DNA from: Silene latifolia
Lineage: Eukaryota > Streptophyta > Magnoliopsida > Caryophyllales > Caryophyllaceae
Direction of reading: 5' to 3'
DNA: 64,000 bases
Assembly (NCBI RefSeq): GCF_048544455.1
Contig: NC_133538.1
Span: forward strand, 20,880,469 to 20,944,468
In this document: one piece after another, positions 43,533 to 56,065 of the stretch
Layout of the letters: every line of letters begins with the position of its first letter
Numbering within the stretch: position 1 is the first letter of the stretch
The notes under the pieces: generated by a model
The model's database searches: none
What the model saw: only the letters and a program-made list of their open reading frames with translations
What the model was told of the DNA's origin: nothing
Program-made: the position numbers and the translations under genes

Positions 43533-44341
43533 CTAGTATTGGTGCCCGGCTACGCCCGGGCTACCTCTACTTATCATTAAAGTTTATTTTCAATTAAATA
43601 AAATTACTTTAAAGTTGCATAACTCATAAATTTATCTTTAATATATTTTTCTATATCATATCTTAAAATTACGATGAAATAAATTATGAGACAAATTCAC
43701 TACTCCCGCTATTAATATTTTATTTAAATCGATTAGTTAGCTAATTGTTCATATATGCTTTCTTTTGTTGTTAGTATTGTTACTTTTATTACATTCGTTC
43801 TTACTACGGTTACTTTCACTACTCCCGCCGTAATTATTGTTACTTTCACTACTGCCGCATGAATATTGATAATTTCACTACCCCTGTTGCTGTATCTATT
43901 ACTTTCACTACTTCCCCTGCTAATATAATTATTTTGACTATTCAAATGAGTGATTACTAACATATTATTATATCCAATGTTAGTATTGGGATGTTAGTAC
44001 AATTATTTTCACTACTAACTTAATTACTTTTACTATTTAGCCATACAATTTTAAAGGTTTATATATTTATATAAATATATTACATATATTTATTAAATCA
44101 AATCGAAATAATTATAGAAATATTATATCTTTTTGAAACCTAGCTTGATTTTTTTTAGCTTTTAATAGTTTCTAAAATATAACCTACTTATATTATATTT
44201 GTGTGGGTTAAATAATTGTATAATTATATTATAATTATATGATGATACTAATTAATAATATAAGTGGGGCATATTTATTTTAAGGAAAATCACCATATTT
44301 TGTTATTCTCTAAATTTATAATTCAACCAAAACTATATAAT
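43533..44341 (-). mobile_element. Helitron copy B (3' end, body about 0.8 kb)
   Basis: On the minus strand the hairpin GCCCGGGCGTAGCCGGGC and ACCAATACTAG form a 3' end at 43533. The body matches copy A (for example GATGAAATAAATTATGAGAC and the TTACTTTCACTACT stretch) at an offset of about 1,096 bp. The 5' end is not resolved and homology fades after about 44341. The base after CTAG is A where T is usual. Confidence 0.5.
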
Positions 44342-44453
44342 ATTTACATTGAAGTCCCTTGGTCGGGTCCATCACACAGTGCTATCGTTTAAAAACTATA
44401 TAGTATAATTAAGTTGTATAGATTTATTTAATTACATTAAAGTCTCTTGATTT

Positions 44454-44456
<3 letters not shown>

Positions 44457-44503
<47 letters not shown>
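44457..44503. repeat. (AT)n microsatellite
   Basis: An uninterrupted AT dinucleotide run of about 47 bp. Confidence 0.95.
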
Positions 44504-44506
<3 letters not shown>

Positions 44507-45600
44507 TTGATTTGTCTATCCTTACCTTAATAATCATGTATTCCGTATAAAACAATGGTAAAATATCTACTAGGACAGAGGGAGTAATAATTATCTCCAT
44601 TTTAAACAAACCTAAGTCTCATATGTAAAAGTAGACCATGGTAATTGGGTCATTAGATTAACTCGAGTCGTCATATTGTGTATATCAAATATACATGTAG
44701 ACTTAATAAAGTTTTATTGGTTTCAATGACCCGATCAAATATGACGACCCGAATATTTATTATTGTACAATGTTCCTTAATAATTCGATAATAACAGATC
44801 TGTAAATAATCTGAACAAAAAATGACATGACCTAAACTGACTTGCCCTCACCCAATTCAGTTAATTGGTTTGCAGGGTTTACATTCAGGTCAAGTACGCA
44901 TGGGCCGATTCATTTTGGGCTTTGGATCATCTCGAATCGAGTTATTTTCAGATCACTGATTGACAGAGTTCTCATTTGTTAATGCCAAAAAAATATATTT
45001 TGGAGAATTGCCTATTTATAAATTAAAATAACCTTACACCCATCATGCCATCACCCTTCAGGGCTCCCAAAACAACCTCGATTTACCAATTTAAAAATGG
45101 GTGCTGATTTTTGCAGTACCTATTTTACTCATTGCAGTACAGTGTGGACAATTATACCCTTCTCATTTTTCTTCTCTAATCTCTCTCTAATTTTTTTCTC
45201 TCTAATTTCAAACATCAAAGCCACTACTTAGACAGTTGTTGTCAACATGAAAATCTTGTACCACATTGATAAATTAGTTCGATAAATTAGTTTTATAAAT
45301 TATCTTTACAACATTGTACGTATTACATTCCAAAAAGACATTGAATAAAAAAATTTAAAATTAAAAGCATTGATACATATACTGATACACATAAATAAAA
45401 AAAACAAATTCAACCATGAATGATGAACCATATACTACGCATCTAAGCTGACCAGCTGAAAAGGATTCAATAACCCTCTAAATAAACTCATTTAATTGAT
45501 GATCTAAATTACTCTTTGATTTAGTCATTAGATCTAGTGCATGCATAAAAAAATTAACAAGGTTAGGAGAAAACGATTTTCTTACATTGGTGTGACGGAT
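44504..45600. other. Intergenic, no supported gene
   Basis: AT-rich. Scattered GACCCGA words at 44700-44960 may be a decayed member of the GGGTC element family, but no ends can be placed. Nothing else is supported. Confidence 0.4.
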
Positions 45601-47547
45601 TGTGACACCCCCATACTCCAAGTGCCTTACAAGGACCACTTAAAGTATGGAAACGTCACCATCTCGGTTACCCGAGGCAATGATAATCATAAGACAATAA
45701 CGAAACATATTTAAAAGTAAATACGGTTTAAAGTGATTACATGTCAACTCCAAAACTGTTAAACTGAAATACAAAGTACTCAAAACGGTCTACTGGTAAA
45801 ACTATCAAAACTACAAAACATCGTTTGACACAACGGAAGACTTCTAACTGCCACGTGATGACTCATCCCAGCTATCCCATACGCGTCATATCATACCTGC
45901 TCAATAACTGCTCACCATCCCCGAATGGATCACCACAGTTTTTAAAACAATTAACGGGGTCAGTACTATTTACATAAAACAAAGCCACAACGAACAAGTG
46001 CATAAACAACTCAATCAACACAACAATTCCCTAGTCTCCATAAACAATCTCTACACAACTGACTACACACTAAAGTGTATAGCCCTGCCAGAGTACCCAT
46101 CGCAACAAGTACTCTACAACGCCAGTGGGGGACCGCAGCCGTACCCACCAAATCCCCGCTCATCACAACGGAGCGATAAACCCAAGTTTCCTTAATGTGC
46201 ACATTCCCTCCTGTGGCGGGTTCTACATAGGGCGAACCAAGGGCGTGAAGCCACTCCCGCAAGTGACTCCACTCAGCCAGGGACGCGCCCCAAAGATCAC
46301 AGACAGATACAAACCAATCAACAGTATGAAAACAACAACCGTCTAACAACTTAATAATACAATCAATCTTTAATCACAACAACCACCACCAAAAATTATG
46401 TAACTAATACCGAGTTGGGAAACCCTACCTGGAAAGCAACACGGAATCGGAATCGTATTTATCAAGCGACTAAATCGAATCTCTCCTCAACGAACCCTCC
46501 TCCTATACATACATACATATTATTACTACCATAATCACATAACCACCAAAACCCCCAAATCACCCAATTAGGGTTTAACCAACATTATCAAACGATATAA
46601 AAACGATATGTAGAGCTTACCCACGACGCAAGGATCACAAAAGTGTAAAGAACGACGAAAACCGACACTCTTAGCTCCGGGATTTGCTAATAATGCGGCG
46701 AGGATGATTCAACGTAACTTCTAATCTTCTCTTGAAGGTTTTAGGTTTTAAAAAGTGTTTTAATAAAAGTGACGAAGGCCTTATATAACATTCCCGCATT
46801 ATTAACAAAAACCATCAAATATCACCCGTTGACCGACTTACTCGATCGAGTAAGTCACTTACTCGATCGAGTGACACTTACTCGATCGAGTGCCAAGCTT
46901 ACTCGATCGAGTAACTATCAGGCAGACTACTGTTTTGCGTAAAACCATACTTACTTGACAGAGTAAGCCCCACTCGATAGAGTACCTCAACACACATAAA
47001 ACCGTAGTATTACAGTCTCCCCTTCTTAAAAAGAACTTCGTCCCCGAAGTTCAAGCCACAAACAAAAACAAACACACCGACACCTTCCCGACACAACAAC
47101 ATAAACAAAACTCAACACCAAACTCCCATCACACCTCTCAAAACAAAACTCAACCCGACTCAAGGCAGCTACTAACTGTACCAAAACCAACATAAGACAT
47201 ACAAACCTATTTTACCAATACCAACATAAGACATACAAAACTCTATGAAAACATGCAAAAACTCTACGCGACCATCTCCTACCCTCCTAAAAGAAACAAG
47301 ATTACGTCCTCGTAACCATACATACCTGATAAAAAAGAGGCGGATACCGTTCCATCATCGCCTCTTTCGTCTCCCATGTAGCCTCCTCAAACTCATGGTT
47401 AGACCACATAACCTTAAGAAACACCGTCTCACCATGTCTAGTTTTCCTAATCTTTCGATCAAGAATATGTTTTGGTACCTCAAGATAAGACAAGGACTCA
47501 TCCAGCTCGATGTTCTCAACCTTTAACACATGTGATGGATCACTAAC
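45601..47547 (-). mobile_element. Tekay-like Ty3 remnant: chromodomain end and LTR
   Basis: On the minus strand, the end of the integrase with a chromodomain (about 47302-47547; ILDRKIRKTRHGET, FEEATWE) is followed by a purine tract. An LTR then runs from TGTAATACTACGG at 47014 to GGGGGTGTCACA at 45601 (1,414 bp). The chromodomain places it in the Tekay/chromovirus lineage of Ty3 elements. The upstream part is cut off by the Tat element inserted at 47548. It is a fossil fragment. Confidence 0.85.
46840..46984. repeat. Cluster of palindromic ACTCGATCGAGT 12-mers in an LTR
   Basis: Four exact copies of ACTCGATCGAGT plus two variants (CTTGACAGAGTAAG, ACTCGATAGAGT) lie within 145 bp near the start of the LTR. 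Spacers differ from those of the related LTR at 39658, although the palindrome itself is kept. Confidence 0.85.
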
Positions 47548-47963
47548 TGTAGATACCTCATTTCTGCACCTCCCGCAAACCACCCGGTGATGATTGGGCC
47601 GCATGTTTGGTACGCGGGACGATTTGTGACAGTTCGTAAGATTATCGTCAAGTGATTGCTCAAATATTAATGTCTACCTCTTAGTTGTCATCTACGTCCC
47701 GATACGGTCGTTTTGTGATAATTAGAGTACATTCGGAGTCCGGGCCTAAAACCGTCTCCATTTTCTGATAACCGTTAAAACCCGAGTCAGAATGTTCTGG
47801 AATGTTCCGGATATTTCTATTCCATATTTCACAAATTTTATCTTTTAGTAAGTAAATTCCCGTAATATTCATATAAGATATTAAGGAAATCGAATTATTT
47901 CCGTCCTACCATAACTCAAACACGGAAATCTTTCTTCTCAGTAGGAGGAAACCACTTGGGAAT

Positions 47964-49270
47964 AGACGCAGCAGGGGTCTTTGCGCCTCTTCCAAGAGAC
48001 GCAGATGGGCTGCTGCGCCTCTTCCCAGGCCCTTTTCTGCATGTTTCTCGTATCTTTTTTTTATATCTTTCCGAGATTCACTTCCAAAGAGTCTCCGAAA
48101 CCCTAATTCCGTCACGTGATTAGTATAAATAGGAGCCTTCACTCCTCATATTTCTCACGCGAGTGTCCGCCCTTCTCTTCTCCCTTTGCATTCTAGACTT
48201 TGTTCTTACTTTTGGCGTCTACGTGCTTGAACATTCGACCACGTAAGCTCGGATCCTTCGAGTACCACCTCCCGTTTCCATGACCGACCAATTTGACCAA
48301 CTACACATCAATCAACTTAATTAATTAATCGTCTTCCTCTTACGAGGGCACTTTCTTTGCATTCGCGTCGAGCATCACTAATCGATATCTTAGTTCTTCT
48401 CGTTTCGTCAACATGTAAGTCTGAGGGTGTAATCTCTCTTTTATTTATTGTATTTTAATTATTGTACCACAATTGTAAGATTTATGTCGAAAACACCATT
48501 AAAACCGATTTCTAAAACCGTGCTTTAAAACTCTTTTTTACGGATTTCCAGTAGACAGACGTCGAGAAAAGACGCAAAGAATCGCCGCGCCTATTCAAGG
48601 AGCGCAGTACCTGCTGCGCCCCTTCGTGAGGCTGCCGCGGTTCCTGCTTCTTTTCTTCTTCCTCCGTCCTCTGTAATTCGTGCTTGTTTGTTTCCCTTTG
48701 TTTATTTCGTTGATTCTTCATTACAATAGCATAATAATTCACATGTATATCATTAATCATCATCATTAACGTGCTTTAATCATCATAAATCCGACTTAAA
48801 TCCCAAATAATCCAATATTTGCGGGTTTTCGTCATTAGATTCAATTCCGGGTTGTAGAGATTCAATTTGTTCATATTGAGTTTCTGGGATTCGTCTTTGA
48901 TATAGTTTTCATCTGTTTATTCATGTGTTCGTCGCATACTTGTCATCAATCCGTCGTATCTAACGTAGTTAATTGATTTAATTCGTAGGACTCATTAATA
49001 TTTTTCACTTCTGTCATTATTCCACCATGTAATTAATCCGTTTGCATCCGTCTTATTCATGTTTTACTGTTTTTATGACCCATTCATATGTTAAATAACA
49101 TGTTAATCACTTTCATCCGAGTAAATAATTTAATTGATCATTAAAATCACCAATTGACATTAACGGTTTGCAATTACGGCTTCACAGCCAGAACTGAGCC
49201 AAGGAACAGACGCAGCGTCTGCTGCGCCTATTCCAAAAGACGCAGCTCTGCTGCGCCTGTTCCTGGCTGA
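47964..49270. repeat. Thrice-repeated GACGCAG / CTGCGCC motif block in the Tat LTR
   Basis: Blocks of about 60 bp at 47964, 48568 and 49210 share the layout GACGCAG, CTGCGCCTNTTCC, AAGAGACGCAG, CTGCTGCGCCTNTTCC. They are about 600-640 bp apart in the LTR and strongly diverged elsewhere. Each can fold because GACGCAG-like and CTGCGCC-like words are near complements. Confidence 0.7.
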
Positions 49271-50371
49271 GTTCTGTCTCTGAACTCCGTTTCTGCCTTG
49301 ACGTAGTTTAATTAACGTACGTATTAATTAACTATTAACCGTAATATCGCTTATTCCTGTTCGTTAATTTATTCTTTTATCTTTTTTTCTCCAATTATCC
49401 GTTTTAAAGGTATTTTCGACATAAATCGCCTATCCCAATGTAATTATTGTAATTTTCATTATTGTAATTTATAATTATTGTATTTCGTTTATTGCTTGTA
49501 TGTTTCACATGTAATTGAGCATTAAATCCTACTTCAACCCAATTGTTTGCTAATTACGTGTCAACCGACTTAGTATTAATTTTCACATGCTAGGATTAAA
49601 ACAATGGATTTGCATTGCATGCATACAATCGACGATATATCAAGTACGAATAACTCCCCTAATCATTAGTAGAGGCCGCTATCGAGGCGGGCGGGATTAG
49701 GTGTTCGATCAAAAGAGCTTCCTAATACGTACCCTCACCCCTTACTCCAGATATCTGTGAACACCCGTGTTCATTGGCATCCACGAGAGTCATTCTAGAC
49801 ATAGAATGCTAAGGGTAACGATTGCTTAGTGTTCATGTCTCTACTTTGTGTCTTGACATGACGCGAGGTACTCGAACGGTTCCAATTTCCCATAAAAATT
49901 GGTGGCGACTCCATACAAAATGCAAACGCTTGTTTCCCAAGCGCCCCCGTGGCCCCCGCTGTCCACAGTTTGGCGACTCCGCTGGGGATAATACACTTAC
50001 GTGTAGCCAAAAGGGTGAAACTTGAACAAGGTTAGGGAATAGTTTGTACAAGACAATTGTCGGTTTTCATAACTCGGTCTTCCTAGACCGTTTTATTCGG
50101 CCTTCCTAGGCCCAACCCAACCCATTCGACCAATCGTCCCGTCTAAACGGTCCTAATTCTTTTTTGGCCCTAAGGATGGATAGCGATTGATGTCATCCAT
50201 ACCATGATGCTTACTCTTGTTTGTATCAAGGGTCTTCACTACTTGAGGAAATGGACTAGGAATCGGCCTTACTCTTGTTTGGCACGAGTCTCTCCACAGA
50301 CTTCGGTTTTGATGGTTCGGTATGGCAACCCACCTTTTAAACCAAATCCCTTTTAAATGCACTCAGCATCC

Positions 50372-53300
50372 TGTGGACAAGGCCCTCGGGAACTGCGTCC
50401 GCGGGATCCACACTAGGCATAATCGACTCGAGGTTCTTTCGAATCGAATTAAGACAAATTAGAGTCGCCACCAAGTTTTTTGGGAACTTGGAACCGTTCA
50501 AGTCAACTTTACACCTTTCATCGAAAAGCATAAAGCTAATCGACTACGAGTGATTAAAGATAAAGACTTGTACCCTATATCACTCGATTTGAATGACTCT
50601 CGTAATCCAATGGTATTTAGACGAATCCGCAAACCATAGATCTTGAGTAAGGGGTGAGGGTACGTGTTAGGAAGCCCATAAGGACACCTAACCCCGCCCG
50701 TCGGTAACGGCCTCTACTAAGTCAAGTATCGGATTTCAAATAAGGTCATAGCTACTACGATATATGATATGCAAACATCGTTTTCAAAACCCTAACATGT
50801 GAAGTTTCTATGTCGATTTAGATGCAACTAAACTAACTTTGTCAAAGTTGTAATTTAGCATGTGGGTTGATTGATCTAACAACATACAAAACAAACAAGG
50901 CTTAATGGGAATGGGGGAGCCGTTGGTATCTAACCTATTACAACCCAGGCATTTCATGCCGACGCAACGAGAAATTAAAGATACAACTCGATCTAAAATA
51001 CAACGCTACACACACGACGCAATACACGGCCATTCGGCCTAGGAAACCGTGTACAAAGGGGTGGCCCACGGCTTACATGACTCACGGCCTTGGGTCACTC
51101 CTCGTAATGTGTGCTTTCACTTAATCTCATCGAATTAGACATAAGGCCACGCACCAAAGCATGCATTAGCATAAATCGGGCCATGTTGCTTTAAACAACA
51201 TGCGATTTACTACGCTCTTACATGCATTGAGGTACAACCATCTAACCAAACAAGACTAAGGTTTTTGAAAGAGGTTTTGACTCGATAAAAGAAAACTAAC
51301 TTGAAAATTACAACTCGATGAACAAACGATAAATTACAAGCGATAAAGCAAATAAAGAACAAACGATGTAAAAACAAACGAAACAAGAAAGACCAAAGGA
51401 CACGGCCAAGCCTCACGGCCTAAAGCCACGTCCAATCCTAGGTCCTAGGTCAGGTTCATTAGGTTAGATAGATGATTGCAAAACGGGATAGGAAACAAGT
51501 TAGAAAACGAGTTAGAATCAACGTTGATCGATTTGAAAAGATACCTTGCAAACGCGCATTCTACACGGCCTAAAGGGGGTCAAATTAGGTCAAGTTCGCT
51601 AATTAATTTAACTCATCGAGTTTTAATAAGAAGGTGCTAATCACGCACTCTTATACTAACGAGAAATTAGGTGAAAGAGAGAGATGCATTCGATTTAAGT
51701 TACAGAATCGTCAGTTGATTTTTAAAGCTATGTCAATGTACCCTAAAGTGTCTAATTAGGTTATTAAATTAATCTAATGTCATCTAAACGAGTTATATGT
51801 TAACAATCAGAGGTCATACTAACATGTGAATGGTCCAGGGGTAGGTTGAATCACACGAGAGAAGAGAGGGGTCAAGAGCGAAGAGCGAAGTCAGAATTCG
51901 TTTGATTAATGCCCTACCTTGAACACGAGGATATGTAAATGAGACGGGGGTTACGACCGAGTGATGTAGCGGTTTCTTTCCCATCTCAAGTCAACGCGGG
52001 TGTTCATGGTGGTACTTTAACTCATACTCGGACTAAACTAGTTTCATAGTTAATGATAACAAACGATAAACAAAAACGATAAACAAATAAAAAGGAACTA
52101 TAAGAAAACAAACATAAAAAACGAAATAAAAGGGAGAAAGAGGAGGATTTGATGCACCCTCAACCTACATGTATCGTTGACACCGTCTTGGATCGTAATC
52201 GATGGTAGATTTTATCTCGAGAGGCCGTCGTCGACGAAGAAACAAAGCAAACAACACGTTTTTTGCAAATCTGGACAGCAACTTTCAAACTGCGATTTCT
52301 CTCTCGTTTCACGGTGAAAATTCGATTAAAAAGATGTTTTGAAAACTAGAAATAGAGGAGAACAGAGATCTTAAAACAATCCCTGCTCATTTTGAGTTAT
52401 TGGGCATGAAAAACGAGCACAAACAGAACTGGACAGACAGGAAAAGCCGCGAAAACAGAGTGTATAACACTCTGTTTTTCGAAGGAATTCGTGTACTCTC
52501 AAGGGCAATTTGGCTCGTAAATCTTTGTCTAATGTGTAGATGGATGTTGTATGGTTAATTTGGAACAAGAAACTCGAATTTTTATGGAGGTTTGAATGGA
52601 GAACGAAAGGTTTCAAAGAGGACACACAAACTGATTCTCAGTTTTGTATGTCGGTTTTGTCGAGGGTTTTTGAGAGGCAATTAGGGTTTTTTTCTGGAGT
52701 TTAAAGCTTGTGAATGACGGTAGTATGTATGGAGAACTTAGAGGAATGAATGTATGGTGAAGGGGGGGTATTTATAAGGAGTTTCGAAGGGTAGAAGTAG
52801 GGCAACAAGCAGTCGGGCCTGTTTCGCATAGCTGCTGTCCATCAGCTATTCGTGGGGTTTTTAGGGTTTGTATGGGGGGTTTTCTTGGTGGTTAAGCTAA
52901 GGTAATATGGGTAGGATACTAGGGTATGGTGTAGGTTTAATGGGCATGGATTTAGGTGGTGTTTGGAGCGGGTTTTGGGCTCGGGTTTGAGCACGCAAAA
53001 CAGGGGGGGCTGCTTTGTGTATGCGGGCTGTTGGGGGTGATTTGGGACATGATTTGGGCCGTGGTTATGGGGTTCGAACTGGGGTTGGATGGGTAGTGGT
53101 CTAGGTTGGTTAGTGTACTCGATATTCGTGCCAACTCGTAAAGAAAACGGGCTCAAAAACCGAGCTAAAATCGCGCTCCAAAACGCGTGGTTGAAACGAG
53201 TTTTTCTCGATTTTTAAATCGATTTTTCAAATCGATTAACACAATAAATGATTTTTCAAATCAAATATACTCATAAAATGATTTTTCAAATCAAATATTT

Positions 53301-53574
53301 ATTTTATTTTCAATAAAATAAATTTAAGAAAATAAATTCAAAAAAAAGCTTTAATTTAAATATCATTTAAATTAATAAAATGAATTCACTTAAAAAAACA
53401 TTAATTTAAATATCATTTAAATTAATAAAATACTTCATCGACGACGCCCATTCTACATCGTAAAACAAACCCAAATAATGACAATGACAACTAAAGAATA
53501 CATGTGTCCTATCATCATCGGGTGTTTGTCGGGTTCTCTATAAATTCCAATATCGACGGATACGGGTATCTACA
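50372..53574 (-). mobile_element. Solo LTR of a second Tat-like element, 3.2 kb
   Basis: On the minus strand it starts TGTAGATACCCGTATCCG (53574) and ends CTTGTCCACA (50372), between exact 5-bp duplications CATCC (50367-50371, 53575-53579). It shares the TGTAGATACC start, the CCACA end and the GGTGGCGACTC and AGTAGAGGCC words with the 5' LTR of the host element, but it is about 800 bp longer, so it is a relative of another subfamily. A TATA box (minus strand) lies near 52769-52776. No internal region remains, the usual result of LTR-LTR recombination. Confidence 0.88.
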
Positions 53575-53969
53575 CATCCCGTTATAATGATTGTATAAAT
53601 ATGCATACCTTACGTGATCACCACTTCTAAACAAAACCATGACGATTTTTCAAAAGATCAAAACCCCTTTTCAAACAAGAATTTCGAAATAGGCTCTCAA
53701 TTAGCGCAAAACCCGGTCAAAACTCTGTCCGTTTGTCGCGTCAAAATTCGGGCCACAAGCCCATTTCAAAACCTCACTTCGAGTCCACTCCTACAACTAC
53801 ACTACAGTTGACTAGGACACACATTTTCAAAGACCTTGTCTTTCTTCAAAACTCACTCAACACAAGTGGCACACACCCACTTCACGAGTCAAAACTTTTC
53901 CTCTTTTAGCAAGTGTGATAGAATGGTCGATCGTGTTTTGATTCGTCGCCGATCTCTTATCCAGTTTCC

Positions 53970-56060
53970 AAGATGCCCGGATCAAGTGATGAAGCAAACT
54001 TCAACCAACTTCAGAATAGTAATGATCGAATCCTAGCCGCGCTAGCCCAAATGCAATCTACTCAAGAACAAACCTATGACCGCCTTGAGCTCATCGAAGG
54101 CCATATCTATGCCGTAGAGGGAAGGTTGCCTCCTCTTGAAAGTGAAGTACTACGTAACTCCGATGATGAATCTAGGGATGAGAATCCTCTCATGGGGACG
54201 ATCAGTGAGAAAAGACTCCAATACCTAGAAGAGCAATTGATGTACCTTAAGGGGGATGACATTTATAGGGAGAACAATCCCAAGTATGAAGCCGTCAATT
54301 CCAAATTGCCAACTAACTTTAACATGACGGATATCCCTAAGTTCAAGGGACACGAGAACCCGTTAAACCACATCCGTGCCTTCAAGGATTACATGTCTAT
54401 CAAAGGCATCAAACCCGAGATGTTCTTAAGGATCTTTCCTTCATCTCTTGACACCATCCCGAAGCAATGGTTCTACACTTTAGATCACAAGAAGGTCGCC
54501 ACTTGGGAAGACGCCGCAATCGAGTTCTCTAAACAATATGCGGATAATGCCGAGATCCAAGTCAACATGCGTACTCTAGAGGTTCTTACCCAAAATGACA
54601 AAGAAGGATTCACCGACTTCCTAAGTAGGTGGAGGAAGACTAGCACTCAACTAGTTGAACGCCCGGATGAGGCTACTCTTGTGGAGAAGTTTGTGGATAA
54701 TCTCAAGCCCATATATGCCAACCATTTGAGATACCAGAACATCAAAACCTTCAAAGACTTGACCGTACTAGGAACAAGGATCGAAGACGACATCCGTAAA
54801 GGACTCTTGTCCAAAACGGTAGGCCGAGGATATCAAGGGTCCACAAGTCGTTCATACGGCTCTACTAGCAAGACCGATGAAGTTAACCTTCTCGAGCCAT
54901 CCAAGAAAACTACCCCACCAAGGAAATTCACAAACCTTGGGGACACTTACTCCAACGCTATAAAAAGGCTAATGAAGCAAGGTAAACTCCAACCCATTGG
55001 ACCTACTCCCGAACCCGAGAGGAAGTCCAAGTTTTGGAATGAAAATTCGTACTGTGAATACCATAGGGGCAAGGGGCACGACACAGAAAAATGCTACAAG
55101 TTGAAAAACATGCTTCAAGACATGATTGAAGATGGTCGACTCCCAATACCACCGGGAGGTAAGCCTAACAACACTCAGAATCCTCTTGGAGTTCTAGTGA
55201 TCACAAGTAATGAATCTACCTTAGATTGCTCACACCTCATTTCTCCCACCGAAAATGAAATTCATGCAATCGAGAATGAAGGGCTCTACTCTACTATCTC
55301 CCCTACTATCTCCGACTTCATCACATGGGCAAGGAGTGTAGATAGACAAGTTTGGGAACTAGAAAGCATGGTAACAACCTTACGCAATCCCAACGCAATA
55401 CCCGAAGAACGTGTACCATTGATCTTCTCTCAAAATGCCACTATGCAAGAAATAATCACCGTGGTTGATAAACTAGTCGATCAAATCATACGACTAGAAG
55501 GTGATATCATGAGAATGAGGGAACTAGCTGCAGTCAATGAGGTTTGGGCCGATGATGATGAGGACGAATATCTCATTGAAAACTCTTTAGTCAAGGAAAT
55601 AGTCCAAAATGGTGAAGACCAAGATGTGGATCACCTAACTCGTTCGGGTCGCCCATATCAAAGCACTACTCAAAACGGTCCAACCAACGTCATCACACCA
55701 AATGACAACGAAGACGACCCCACTGATCATTTGCTCAAGCAATTACGTAAAACAAAGGCCGATCTTTCACCGCAACTAGTAGCAAGCTCATTCCCACATC
55801 GCCAATCTTTACTGCAAGCTTTGGCCAAGCTAAATGTAGCACATAACTCCACTCCTGAAGATGTAGTCAACTTGGTCTTCCAAGAATCACCTAAGCTAAG
55901 TAATCCTATTACTTTCTCAGACGAAGACTTGCCACCTTTTGGCGCTAGTCACAACCTTGCTCTATACATCACTGTCATTTGTCTAAAGAAGAATGTGCCA
56001 ATAACCTTGGTGGATGATGGCTCCGCGGCAACGCTCATACCCTCAAAACGGCATACAAGC
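53970..56060 (+). mobile_element. Tat element gag region
   Basis: Part of the Tat element. The reading frame is long and begins with a coiled-coil-like, Gln/Glu-rich stretch. The retrotransposon gag core follows (KFKGHENPLNHIRAFKDYM, KQWFYTL), and then a CCHC-like zinc knuckle (CEYHRGKGHDTEKCYKL). A long acidic linker precedes the pol region. This order is typical of Tat/Ogre-type elements. Treated as a fossil. Confidence 0.85.
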
Positions 56061-56065
56061 TAGGC

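Noticed and set aside
49795-50051. Overlapping frames on both strands near the Tat LTR end
   Set aside because: They span the LTR end and primer-binding region and are not genes.
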